Source: JBJMHZ01 sp045807125
GTDB taxonomy: Bacteria > Actinomycetota > Actinomycetes > JAWWOL01
Reading direction: 5' to 3'
NCBI GenBank assembly: GCA_045807125.1
Contig: JBJMHZ010000033.1
Location: forward strand, 1 to 44,054
DNA length: 44,054 nt
Every line of letters starts with the position of its first letter. The stretch's first letter is position 1. Below are positions 22,565 through 31,924 of this stretch, piece by piece. A model generated the notes under the pieces. It did not search any database and was not told the DNA's origin. It was given only the letters and a program-made list of their open reading frames with translations. The position numbers and the translations under genes were made by a program.

Positions 22565-23503
22565 ATGCCTGCGTTCGAGAACACCGGGCTGCGCGTCGTC
22601 GAGCTTCCCGACGTCGGTGCGCTCGGGGCGGACGTCGACGGACCTGCCGACGAGCGGCCGCACGCCGTACGGGTCGACGTCACCGACGGCGACTGGCCGG
22701 GCTCCCGCGAGGGCGGCGTCGTCGTCCGTCCCGCCTGGGTGCACTGGGTGAGCCCGGCCGGCGGCGGCGTGCAGGATGTCATCGCGCGGCAGAGCCATGG
22801 GCAGCGCCAGCGCACGCGCGGGGCCCTGCGCGCGCTCGGCACCTTGACGATGGAGGTGCACGACCCCATCGAGCCGGCGCCGTTCGAGGAGTGGCTCGCG
22901 CTCTACGGCGGGCAGGTCGATGCGATGCGGTACGGGCGCAACCTCGCCGCGATCTTCCGCAAGATGCTCCTCGCGCCGGATTCCCGGCATGGCTTGGTGA
23001 CCTGGCGCCGCAACGGCCGGCTGGTCTGCGGCACGGTGGTGCTGTTCGACGCCGAGCGCGACGGGCTCGTGGCGCGGTACAACGCCGTCGCGGCCGAGCA
23101 CAAGGGCGCCGAGCTGCCCCGCGGGATGTGCGTCTCGATCGCCGACCTTGCGGCCGCGCGGGGCATGCGCTGGGTGACGCTCGGCAGCGACGTCAACTTC
23201 TACGGCGCGCTGGTCCGGCCGGGCCTGTGCGCCTTCAAGCTCCGGCTCGGCTTCCGGCCGGTGCCCGGCGACCTCTTCGGCAGGGCGGCGCGGGACGTCG
23301 CGGAGCGGGTCACCAGCCTGCGCGGGCTCGAGCAGCCGGTGCTGCGGTTCGAGCACCGGCTGCCCCGCGACCCGCGCGCCACCGTCGCCGACTACGCGGA
23401 GGGGCCGTACGCGCTCGGGCTGGTCTCGGTGACCGCCGCCGGTGGGTCCAGCGTGGTGCTCGACTCGCTGCCGGAGCACCGGCGGCTCGTCCTGCCGCCC
23501 TGA
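22565..23503 (+). CDS. GNAT-fold transferase, FemAB/BioF2-like
   Basis: 312-aa protein. Residues about 105-245 match the Acetyltransf_6 (BioF2/FemAB-like) GNAT fold: FRKMLLAP, then RRNGRLVCGTVVLFDAERDGLVARYNA, LPRGMCVSIADLAAARGMRWVTLGSD and a final FKLRLGFRP. Members transfer acyl groups from acyl-CoA or aminoacyl groups from aminoacyl-tRNA. The N-terminal ~100 residues may form a degenerate second GNAT lobe, as in FemAB proteins. The ATG at 22565 lies 13 bp after the MFS stop. As last gene of the operon it probably modifies the amino group of the product. I cannot tell an acyl-CoA from a tRNA-dependent enzyme by eye. Confidence 0.72.
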   Translation: MPAFENTGLRVVELPDVGALGADVDGPADERPHAVRVDVTDGDWPGSREGGVVVRPAWVHWVSPAGGGVQDVIARQSHGQRQRTRGALRALGTLTMEVHDPIEPAPFEEWLALYGGQVDAMRYGRNLAAIFRKMLLAPDSRHGLVTWRRNGRLVCGTVVLFDAERDGLVARYNAVAAEHKGAELPRGMCVSIADLAAARGMRWVTLGSDVNFYGALVRPGLCAFKLRLGFRPVPGDLFGRAARDVAERVTSLRGLEQPVLRFEHRLPRDPRATVADYAEGPYALGLVSVTAAGGSSVVLDSLPEHRRLVLPP

Positions 23504-23591
23504 CCGCCGCCCAGGCAGGATCCGTCCGGCGCGTGGCGAAGCTATCGGTGCGGAGCGCCCGCGCCCGGCACCCTGGGCGCCTCCGGTCGGC

Positions 23592-23631
23592 ACAGTGGGC
23601 GCCGGCCGCCGGCACGGCCGGCGCCCACTGT
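23592..23631. terminator. 16-bp perfect-stem hairpin after the peptide cluster
   Basis: ACAGTGGGCGCCGGCC, an 8-nt loop, then the exact reverse complement. It starts 88 bp past the GNAT stop and lies before the thiolase promoter, marking the 3' boundary of the cluster transcript. Confidence 0.8.
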
Positions 23632-23702
23632 CCGGGCCCTTCGGGCACTCGTCGGCCTGCCCCGGCCCGCCCTGCCCGCTCCCGCCGGCCGCCTCGCCCC
23701 GG

Positions 23703-23708
23703 TAGCGT
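23703..23708 (+). promoter_or_regulatory. -10 hexamer TAGCGT of leaderless thiolase gene
   Basis: TAGCGT, 7 nt (CGTCGGC), then the ATG at 23716. Its own promoter plus the hairpin upstream separate the thiolase gene from the peptide cluster. Confidence 0.55.
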
Positions 23709-23715
23709 CGTCGGC

Positions 23716-24921
<1,206 letters not shown>

Positions 24922-24984
24922 CCGCACGAGCCGCGCGCCGTACCACCGGTCGGACCGGGCGTAGGCGCGCCGATCGTCGCTGGG

Positions 24985-24990
24985 TACGCT
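24985..24990 (+). promoter_or_regulatory. -10 hexamer TACGCT for adoK
   Basis: TACGCT lies about 70 bp before the adoK GTG, leaving a leader with GGGAG as the ribosome site. Confidence 0.4.
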
Positions 24991-25059
24991 GACCGCGTCG
25001 CCAGGCAGCCTTCGTACGGCTGGCACCCCCGTCCACCAGTCGCTCACCGGGAGCAGTTC

Positions 25060-26037
25060 GTGCGCGTCGCCGTGACCGGGTCGATCGCCACCGATCACCT
25101 GATGACCTTCCCGGGCCGCTTCGCGGAGCAGCTCATCCCCGATCAGCTGCACCGCGTCTCGCTGTCGTTCCTCGTGGAGGAGCTGCAGATCAGGCGCGGC
25201 GGGGTCGCGGCGAACATCTGCTTCGGCATGGCGAGGCTCGGCCTGCGCCCGAGCCTGGTCGGCGCGGTGGGGGCCGACTTCGCCGACTACCGCTCCTGGC
25301 TGGAGCGGCACGGCGTCGACACCTCGTCGGTGCACGTCTCCACCGAGCAGCACACCGCTCGCTTCCTCTGCACGACCGACCTCGACCGCAACCAGATCGC
25401 GTCGTTCTACCCGGGCGCCATGTCCGAGGCCAGGGACATCGAGCTCGGCCCCGTCGCCGGGCGCCTCGGCGGCCTCGACCTCGTCGTCGTCAGCCCCAAC
25501 GACCCCGAGGCGATGGTGCGGCACACCGGCGAGAGCCGCCAGCGGGGCCTCGCGTTCGTCGCCGACCCGTCGCAGCAGCTCGCCCGGATGGACGGCGTCG
25601 AGATCAGGCAGCTCGTCTCCGGCGCGGAGATCCTGTTCACCAACGAGTACGAGTCGGAGCTGCTGTCGCGCAAGACCGGGTGGTCGCCGGCGGCGATCAT
25701 CGACGAGGTCGGCACGTGGGTCGTCACCAAGGGCAAGGACGGCTGCGAGATCCGGCACGGCAGCGACGACCCGATCAGCGTCCCGGTGGCTCAGGAGATG
25801 CGCATCCTCGACCCGACGGGCGTCGGCGACGCCTTCCGCGCCGGCTACCTCAGCGGGGTCGCATGGGGGCTCTCGCCCGAGCGGTGCGCGCAGGTGGGCT
25901 CGATGCTCGCGACGTACGTCATCGAGACGGTCGGCACCCAGGAGTACGACCTCGACATGCCCACGTTCGCCAAGCGGTTCTGCGCCGCCTACGGCGACGA
26001 CGCGGTCGAGGAGCTGCGCCCGCACCTGCCGGCCTGA
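25060..26037 (+). CDS. adoK: Adenosine kinase (PfkB family)
   Basis: 325-aa PfkB-fold kinase that closely follows the M. tuberculosis AdoK (Rv2202c) pattern: VAVTGSIATDHLMTFPGRFAEQL start, RRGGVAANI, HTARFLCTTDLDRNQIASFYPGAMSEAR, ADPSQQLARM, FTNEYE, KTGWS, and the catalytic DPTGVGDAFRAG with Asp257. It makes AMP from adenosine for purine salvage. The GTG at 25060 is preceded by GGGAG; the resulting N-terminus matches the family. As in mycobacteria it lies just upstream of cytochrome oxidase subunit II, here on the same strand. Confidence 0.95.
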   Translation: MRVAVTGSIATDHLMTFPGRFAEQLIPDQLHRVSLSFLVEELQIRRGGVAANICFGMARLGLRPSLVGAVGADFADYRSWLERHGVDTSSVHVSTEQHTARFLCTTDLDRNQIASFYPGAMSEARDIELGPVAGRLGGLDLVVVSPNDPEAMVRHTGESRQRGLAFVADPSQQLARMDGVEIRQLVSGAEILFTNEYESELLSRKTGWSPAAIIDEVGTWVVTKGKDGCEIRHGSDDPISVPVAQEMRILDPTGVGDAFRAGYLSGVAWGLSPERCAQVGSMLATYVIETVGTQEYDLDMPTFAKRFCAAYGDDAVEELRPHLPA

Positions 26038-26241
26038 CCGGCGGGTAGCTCGCGGGGGAGCTGGCTCAGCTGGCTCGCTGCGCCCGGCGGACCGGTACGC
26101 GGCCGCGCGGCCACCCACTGTCGAGGTAGCCGGGGCGGCCTGCTGGAGCGCCACGAGCCGCTCCGATCCGCGCCCGGGCAGGGGGTCGCGACGCGCCGGT
26201 GGCGGCCACCCCCTCGCCGCGCCGGGCCCGGCCCCCTGGGT

Positions 26242-26247
26242 TAGGCT
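26242..26247 (+). promoter_or_regulatory. -10 hexamer TAGGCT of the ctaC operon
   Basis: TAGGCT about 55 bp before the ctaC GTG; the likely promoter for ctaC-ctaD-ctaF. Confidence 0.45.
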
Positions 26248-26302
26248 GTGCCGCGCTCAGCAAGTCGAGATGCAGAGGAAGCACGACGTCGGAAGGCGAC
26301 AC

Positions 26303-27265
26303 GTGACCCTGATCCGCCCTGCCGGCGAGCGACCGGCGGCGCGCTCCAGGCCGCGCTCGAGGGCCGGTACGGCGCTGCGCAGGGGAGCCCTCGGCCTGCT
26401 GCTGCTCGTCGGCGCCACCGGCTGCAGCGCCGACTGGATCCCGAACTTCGGCTTTCCCAACCCCATCACCGATCAGGGCGAGTGGGTCCTCACGCTGTGG
26501 AAGGGCTCCGCGCTCGCTGGCCTCGGCATCGGCGCCGTCGTGTGGGGGCTCATCCTGTGGTGCATCGTCGCCTACCGCAAGCGCTCGGAGAGCTTGCCGC
26601 GGCAGGTTCGCTACAACCTGCCGATCGAGGTGCTCTACACGGTCTTGCCGCTGATCGTGATCGCCGTGCTCTTCTACTACACGGCGATCGTCGAGTACCG
26701 CGAGGACAAGCTGAGCGCAAGGCCCGACCTCACCGTCGGCGTCGTCGGCTTCCAGTGGAACTGGCAGTTCAACTACGTCGGCAAGAGCGTGCAGGTGAGC
26801 GGGCGGCCGGGGGAGCCGGCGAAGCTCGTCCTGCCCGTCGGCGAGCGGATCCGGTTCGTCGAGAGCTCGCCCGATGTCATCCACTCGTTCTGGGTGCCGG
26901 CGTTCCTGTTCAAGCGCGACGTGATCCCGGGGCGCGACAACCAGTTCGAGCTCACCATCCGCCGCACGGGCACCTACATCGGCCGGTGCGCCGAGCTGTG
27001 CGGCGTCGATCACGACCGGATGGACTTCTTCCTCCAGGTCCTGCCGCGCGACCAGTTCGACAACTGGCTCGCCGGCGCGCGTTCCCGGGGCGCGCAGTCG
27101 GGGCAGGCCATCGGCGCGGGCGACCCGTCGGGCGCCCCGCAGGCGCTCGGGGCAGGCGCCAGCACGGCTAGCACGGGCAACACGGCCAGCACGGCCACCG
27201 GCGGGCGCGTGCTCGCCCTGGCCGAGCCAGCCCGCTCACCGGTCATCACGAGGAGCGCTTCGTGA
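26303..27265 (+). CDS. ctaC: Cytochrome c oxidase subunit II (CuA subunit)
   Basis: 320-aa membrane-anchored subunit of the aa3 oxidase that accepts electrons at CuA. A signal segment ends in a lipobox-like VGATGC (a likely lipoprotein Cys). Two membrane helices follow (GSALAGLGIGAVVWGLILWCIVAY and VLYTVLPLIVIAVLFYY, each read across a break), then the periplasmic cupredoxin domain with VVGFQWNWQF, IHSFWVPAF and the CuA ligands in CAELCGVDHDRM. The Ala/Ser/Thr/Gly-rich C-terminal extension after residue 265 is unlike the core and probably disordered. The GTG at 26303 is chosen because GGAAGG lies 6-7 nt upstream; an ATG at 26270 lacks a ribosome site. It overlaps ctaD by 4 bp. Confidence 0.95.
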   Translation: MTLIRPAGERPAARSRPRSRAGTALRRGALGLLLLVGATGCSADWIPNFGFPNPITDQGEWVLTLWKGSALAGLGIGAVVWGLILWCIVAYRKRSESLPRQVRYNLPIEVLYTVLPLIVIAVLFYYTAIVEYREDKLSARPDLTVGVVGFQWNWQFNYVGKSVQVSGRPGEPAKLVLPVGERIRFVESSPDVIHSFWVPAFLFKRDVIPGRDNQFELTIRRTGTYIGRCAELCGVDHDRMDFFLQVLPRDQFDNWLAGARSRGAQSGQAIGAGDPSGAPQALGAGASTASTGNTASTATGGRVLALAEPARSPVITRSAS

Positions 27266-28944
27266 GCATCCCCCTCGAGCTGCGCCAGCAGACCGCCACG
27301 GCGAAGCCGAAGCGCCAGGGCAGCGCCCTGATCAAGTGGCTGACCACCACCGACCACAAGGTCATCGGCTCCAGCTACCTGATCACGTCGTTCATCTGGT
27401 TCATGCTCGCCGGCATCATGGCGCTGCTCATGCGCACCGAGCTCGCCAGGCCGGGCCTGCAGTTCCTCTCCAACGAGCAGTACAACCAGCTGTTCACGAT
27501 GCACGGCGCGGCCATGCTGCTGTTCTTCGCGACGCCGCTCGCTCTCGGCTTCGCCAACTGGATCATGCCGCTGCAGATCGGCGCGCCCGACATGGCGTAT
27601 CCGCGGCTGAACATGTTCAGCTTCTGGCTGTTCCTGTTCGGGTCGATCATGGCCGGGTCGGGGTTCCTCACGCCCGAGGGCGCGGCCGACTTCGGCTGGT
27701 TCGCCTACGCGCCGCTCAGCTCCCAGCTGCAGAGCCCGCAGGTCGGCGCCGACCTGTGGATCGTCGGCCTGATCATCGCCGGCTTCGGGACGATCCTCAC
27801 GGCGGTCAACATCGTCGCGACGATCATCACGCTGCGCGCGCCCGGCATGACGATGTTCCGGATGCCGATCTTCACCTGGAACATGCTGCTCACCAGCGTG
27901 CTCATCCTGATGGCGTTCCCGGTGCTGTCCGCCACGCTGTTCGCGCTCGAGGCCGACCGCCAGCTCGGCGCGCACGTGTTCGACCCGACCAACGGCGGTG
28001 CGCTGCTCTGGCAGCACCTGTTCTGGTTCTTCGGCCATCCCGAGGTCTACATCGTGGCGCTGCCGTTCTTCGGCATCGTCACCGAGATCCTGCCGGTCTT
28101 CAGCCGCAAGCCGGTCTTCGGCTACAAGGGCCTGGTCGGCGCCACGATCGCGATCTCCGGCCTGTCGATGACCGTGTGGGCCCACCACATGTTCCCGACC
28201 GGCGCGGTGCTGCTGCCCTTCTTCAGCTTCATGTCCTTCCTCATCGCGGTGCCCACCGGCGTGAAGTTCTTCAACTGGATCGGGACGATGTGGCGGGGGC
28301 AGCTGAGCTTCGAGACGCCGATGCTATGGGCGCTCGGCTTCCTCACCACGTTCCTGTTCGGTGGCATCACCGGCGTGCTGCTCGCCTCGCCGCCGATCGA
28401 CTTCCACGTCACCGACACCTACTTCGTGGTCGCGCACTTCCACTACGTGCTGTTCGGCACGGTGGTGTTCGCGATGTTCGGCGGGTTCTACTTCTGGTGG
28501 CCGAAGTGGACCGGACGGATGCTCGACGAGCGGCTCGGCAAGGTGCACTTCTGGACGCTGTTCATCGGCTTCCACACCACGTTCCTGGTGCAGCACTGGC
28601 TCGGCATCATCGGCATGCCGCGCCGCATCGCCGACTACTACCCGAGCGACCACTTCACGCTCTACAACGAGATCTCGACCGTCGGCGCCTACATCCTCGG
28701 CCTGTCGATGATCCCGTTCGCCATCAACGTCTACCGCGGCTGGCGCGGCATGAACCCCGCCGCCGCCGGCGACGACCCGTGGGGCTACGGCAACAGCCTG
28801 GAGTGGGCGACCACGTGCCCGCCGCCCCGGCACAACTTCCTCTCGATGCCGCGGATCCGGTCCGAGCGCCCCGCGTTCGACCTGCACCATCCCTCGGTCG
28901 CCGGTGATCCGGACTTCCACGCCTCGCCGGAGCTGGAGACCTGA
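27262..28944 (+). CDS. ctaD: Cytochrome c oxidase subunit I
   Basis: 560-aa catalytic heme-copper subunit (heme a, a3-CuB) with 12 membrane helices that reduces O2 to water. Ligand regions: MHGAAM (heme a), HPEVYIVALPFFGIVTE with the His-Tyr pair (CuB), WAHHMF (CuB His pair) and VVAHFHYVLFG (heme a3 and a). GTG start with a GTGA overlap on ctaC, thus coupled translation. ctaF follows after 2 bp. The order ctaC-ctaD-ctaF is the standard actinobacterial arrangement for the oxidase that forms a supercomplex with the qcrCAB bc1. Confidence 0.97.
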   Translation: MSIPLELRQQTATAKPKRQGSALIKWLTTTDHKVIGSSYLITSFIWFMLAGIMALLMRTELARPGLQFLSNEQYNQLFTMHGAAMLLFFATPLALGFANWIMPLQIGAPDMAYPRLNMFSFWLFLFGSIMAGSGFLTPEGAADFGWFAYAPLSSQLQSPQVGADLWIVGLIIAGFGTILTAVNIVATIITLRAPGMTMFRMPIFTWNMLLTSVLILMAFPVLSATLFALEADRQLGAHVFDPTNGGALLWQHLFWFFGHPEVYIVALPFFGIVTEILPVFSRKPVFGYKGLVGATIAISGLSMTVWAHHMFPTGAVLLPFFSFMSFLIAVPTGVKFFNWIGTMWRGQLSFETPMLWALGFLTTFLFGGITGVLLASPPIDFHVTDTYFVVAHFHYVLFGTVVFAMFGGFYFWWPKWTGRMLDERLGKVHFWTLFIGFHTTFLVQHWLGIIGMPRRIADYYPSDHFTLYNEISTVGAYILGLSMIPFAINVYRGWRGMNPAAAGDDPWGYGNSLEWATTCPPPRHNFLSMPRIRSERPAFDLHHPSVAGDPDFHASPELET

Positions 28945-28946
28945 GG

Positions 28947-29339
28947 ATGAAGATCGAGGGCTACCTCTTCGCGTTCATCTTCGCGTTCCTGGCGCTCACC
29001 GGCAGCGTCTATCTCATCCTGTCCGGCGACCCGTCCGGCGGCATCCCGCTGTTCTTCGCGGCGGGCCTCGGCCTCATCATCGGCTACTACCTGCTCTACA
29101 CCGCGCGACGGATGGAGCCGCGGCCCGAGGACCGACCCGACGCCGAGCAGGAGGAGGGCGCCGGCGAGGTCGGGTTCTTCAGCCCGCACAGCTGGTGGCC
29201 GCTGTGGCTGGCGCTCAGCGCCACGCTCATGTTCGCCGGCATCATCTTCGGCCTGTGGCTGGTCATCATCGGCGGTGGCCTGGCGCTCGTCGCCCTCACC
29301 GGCCTGCTGCTGGAGTACTACGTCAAGGAAGGCGCCTGA
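28947..29339 (+). CDS. ctaF: Cytochrome c oxidase subunit IV, actinobacterial type
   Basis: 130-aa integral membrane protein with four helices (about residues 4-26, 31-50, 80-100 and 102-125), including FLALTGSVYLILSGDPSGG and the cytosolic PEDRPDAEQEEGAGEVGFFSPHSWWP loop (read in two parts) typical of CtaF. It supports assembly and stability of the aa3 oxidase. The ATG is 2 bp after the ctaD stop. Matches Rv2199c in position. Confidence 0.93.
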   Translation: MKIEGYLFAFIFAFLALTGSVYLILSGDPSGGIPLFFAAGLGLIIGYYLLYTARRMEPRPEDRPDAEQEEGAGEVGFFSPHSWWPLWLALSATLMFAGIIFGLWLVIIGGGLALVALTGLLLEYYVKEGA

Positions 29340-29407
29340 CCGCGGCCGAGCCCGCCTACGCCGAGCCGGAGCCCGGAGCGCCGGAGGAGCCGCTGCTCGG
29401 CGGCGAC

Positions 29408-30178
29408 GTGACCGAGGGCGTCGTACGGGTCGGCGACACCGTGCGCCGGCCGGTCGGGCCGCACAGCGCTGCGGTGCAGCACTACCTTCGCCACCTCGCC
29501 GGCGCGGGCTTCGACGCGTCGCCGCGCTTCCTCGGCATCGACGCGCGCGGGCGCGAGGTGCTCTCGTACCTGCCCGGCGAGCCGGGTGGCCGCCCGCTGC
29601 ACGCCTGGGCGGCCACCGACGCGGTCCTGGCGGGCATCGCGGCGATGCAGCGGCGCCTGCACGACTGCTCGGAGGGGGTGGTCCTGCCACCGGGGGTCTC
29701 GTGGCAGCTGCCGATCATCCTCGAGGGGGTGCCGACCCCGTACGACGCCCCGGACATCGTCGGGCAGAACGACATCACGCCCGACAACGTCATCTTCCGC
29801 GACGGGCAGCCGGTGGGTCTCATCGACTTCGACCTCGCCGGGCCGACGACCCGGCTGCTCGACGTCGTCACCACGCTGCTGCACTGGGCGCCCCTGCGCG
29901 CACCGGCCGACCGCGACCCGGTGCTGCGCGACCTCGACGCCGGGCACCGGATGCGGGTCTACGCCGACGCGTACGGGCTCGACGCCGCGCAGCGGCTGCG
30001 CCTGCTCGACGTGGCCGACCGGCGGTTCGCCCGCTCCTGGCACGTCATGCGCCACCACGCCGAGCACCGCGGCGGCGGCTGGGCCCGGATGTGGGACGAG
30101 GGCGTCGGCGAGGTCATCCGCCGCGGCCACGACTGGCTGCGCGCCGAGCGCCCGGCGCTCGAAGCCGCCCTGCGCTGA
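29408..30178 (+). CDS. Phosphotransferase of the aminoglycoside phosphotransferase (APH) fold
   Basis: 256-aa kinase-fold protein with VVRVGDTVRRPVGPHSAAVQ at the start, the Brenner-type catalytic loop in VGQNDITPDNVIF (Asp and Asn retained, usual HGD replaced by QND) and the metal-binding GLIDFDLAGPTTRLLDV. Many such actinobacterial proteins phosphorylate small hydroxyl compounds; nothing here proves antibiotic resistance. The start is uncertain. The frame is open upstream into ctaF, and the segment LLGGDV just before position 29408 looks family-like, yet no ATG/GTG precedes it after the ctaF stop; GTG 29408 is the first usable start, and a CTG at 29336 behind AAGGAAGG is an alternative. Convergent with qcrB. 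Confidence 0.75.
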   Translation: MTEGVVRVGDTVRRPVGPHSAAVQHYLRHLAGAGFDASPRFLGIDARGREVLSYLPGEPGGRPLHAWAATDAVLAGIAAMQRRLHDCSEGVVLPPGVSWQLPIILEGVPTPYDAPDIVGQNDITPDNVIFRDGQPVGLIDFDLAGPTTRLLDVVTTLLHWAPLRAPADRDPVLRDLDAGHRMRVYADAYGLDAAQRLRLLDVADRRFARSWHVMRHHAEHRGGGWARMWDEGVGEVIRRGHDWLRAERPALEAALR

Positions 30179-30298
30179 GCGCGCCCCACGTCGAGCGATC
30201 CCGGGGTCCGGCCCTACCGCTGCACGTCCTGGTGCCCCAGTCGCCACCCTGGGCCGCGAACTCACGGATGGTACGGGCTTGCGGGTCGGTCGTAGGCG

Positions 30299-31924
30299 CT
30301 AGCGGTCGTCCTCGCGCTCGGGGTCCTCGCGCTCGTAGAAGAAGCTCGACAAGCGCTCGCGGGCACCGGTCAGCACGGTCTGCCGGCCCACCGGCGCGGG
30401 CTCCCGCTCGTCGGGCTCGCCCACCTGGGCGATGTGGGCCGGCTGGCCGTCCGGCGTCGCCTCCAGCACGGCCGCGCGGGCCGGCGGGACGGGGGCGTGG
30501 ACCTCGATGACCTCGCCGTGCGGCAGCCGCTTGATGGTGCCGGTCTCGATGCCGTGGTGGTGCTCGTCCTCCTCCCTGCTCAGCAGGCCGAGGCAGACCC
30601 GCTTCGCCAGGTAGAAGGCGATCGGCGGCACGAGGATGATCGCGAACCGGAAGATCCACGTGGTCGCGTACAGCGAGATGTGCAGCGTCTTGGCGATGAT
30701 GTCGTTGCCACCGGCCACCAGCAGGACGAGGTAGAACGACAGGCCCATCCAGCCGATCCCGGTGCGGGTGGGGTTGTCCCTCGGCCGGTCGAGCAGCTCG
30801 TGGTAGCTGTTGTCCTTGGTGATCCACTTGCGCTCGATGAACGGGTAGAGCGCCATCGACGTGAACATCAGCCCGGGCAGGATCAGGCCGGGGATCAGCA
30901 GGTTGAACGGGATCGTCTGGCCCCAGACGTGCCACTCCCAGCCCGGCATGATCCGCAGCGAGCCCTCGAGGAAGCCCATGTAGAAGTCGGGCTGCGAGCC
31001 GGCCGAGACCTGGGCGGGGGTGAAGGGGCCGTAGTACCAGATCGGGTTGATCTGGGCCAGGCCGCCGAGCAGCGCGCAGACGCCGAACACCAGGAACGTG
31101 TAGCCGCCGCCCTTGAGGACGTAGCCGGGGTAGAACCGGGTGCCGACCACGGTCTCCTCCGACTTGCCGGGGCCGGGGAAGTCGGTGTGCTTCTGGTGCC
31201 AGATGATCATCAGGTGCGCGGTGACCAGCGCCAGGATGATGCCGGGCAGCAGCAGGATGTGGACGGCGTAGAGCCGGTGCAGGAAGCCCTGCCCCGGGAA
31301 CTCGCCGCCGAAGATGAACATCGCGAGCCACGAGCCGACGACGGGGATGGACTCGAGCATCGAGTAGCCGATGCGCAGGCCGGTGCCGGAGAGCAGGTCG
31401 TCCGGCAGCGAGTAGCCGGCGAAGCCCTCGAAGATCGCGAGCGTCAGCAGGCCGACGCCGATGAGCCAGTTGATCTCGCGCGGCTTGCGGAACGCGCCGG
31501 TGAAGAACACCCGCAGCGAGTGGATGGCCACCGCGCCGATGAAGATGAGCGCCGCCCAGTGGTGGAGCTGCCGCATGAGCAGGCCACCGCGGATGTCGAA
31601 CGAGATCGACAGCGTCGAGGCGTAGGCCTGCGACATCTTCAGCCCGTGCAACGGGGCGTACGAGCCGTTGTAGATGACCTCGCGGTTGCTCGGCTCGAAG
31701 AACATGGTGAGGAACACGCCGGAGAGCAGCACGATGATGAACGAGTACAGCGCGATCTCACCGATCATGAACGACCAGTGCGTGGGGAACGCCTTGTTCA
31801 TGGAGTGGCGGATGAAGCTGGTGCCGTTCACCCGGTCGTTGACGAAACGGTAGCTGTCGGCACCCGCGCGCCCGGCGGCCGAGCCACGCTTGCGGCCGGC
31901 CCCCCTCGTGGTCGTTGTCGTCAT
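30299..31924 (-). CDS. qcrB: Cytochrome bc1 complex cytochrome b subunit
   Basis: 541-aa di-heme membrane subunit of the actinobacterial bcc complex, which oxidises menaquinol. Eight helices; heme-b His pairs are seen in RQLHHWAALIFIGAVAIHSLRVF and HRLYAVHILLLPG...LVTAHLMIIWHQKH (each read in pieces). The PPIAF and GGLAQINPIWYYGP segments fit the Qo side. It has the long C-terminal cytosolic extension found in actinobacterial QcrB. The ATG at 31924 overlaps the qcrA stop by 4 bp (ATGA). Last gene of the ctaE-qcrC-qcrA-qcrB unit. Confidence 0.97.
   Translation of the reverse strand: MTTTTTRGAGRKRGSAAGRAGADSYRFVNDRVNGTSFIRHSMNKAFPTHWSFMIGEIALYSFIIVLLSGVFLTMFFEPSNREVIYNGSYAPLHGLKMSQAYASTLSISFDIRGGLLMRQLHHWAALIFIGAVAIHSLRVFFTGAFRKPREINWLIGVGLLTLAIFEGFAGYSLPDDLLSGTGLRIGYSMLESIPVVGSWLAMFIFGGEFPGQGFLHRLYAVHILLLPGIILALVTAHLMIIWHQKHTDFPGPGKSEETVVGTRFYPGYVLKGGGYTFLVFGVCALLGGLAQINPIWYYGPFTPAQVSAGSQPDFYMGFLEGSLRIMPGWEWHVWGQTIPFNLLIPGLILPGLMFTSMALYPFIERKWITKDNSYHELLDRPRDNPTRTGIGWMGLSFYLVLLVAGGNDIIAKTLHISLYATTWIFRFAIILVPPIAFYLAKRVCLGLLSREEDEHHHGIETGTIKRLPHGEVIEVHAPVPPARAAVLEATPDGQPAHIAQVGEPDEREPAPVGRQTVLTGARERLSSFFYEREDPEREDDR

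Noticed and set aside
16824..23503. Siderophore or lipopeptide NRPS cluster
   Set aside because: No multimodular NRPS, no hydroxylase/ornithine monooxygenase, no fatty-acyl ligase, MbtH or TonB/ABC siderophore uptake genes in the window.
29408..30178. Aminoglycoside resistance gene
   Set aside because: APH fold only; the catalytic loop has QND in place of HGD, and nothing in the context suggests resistance.
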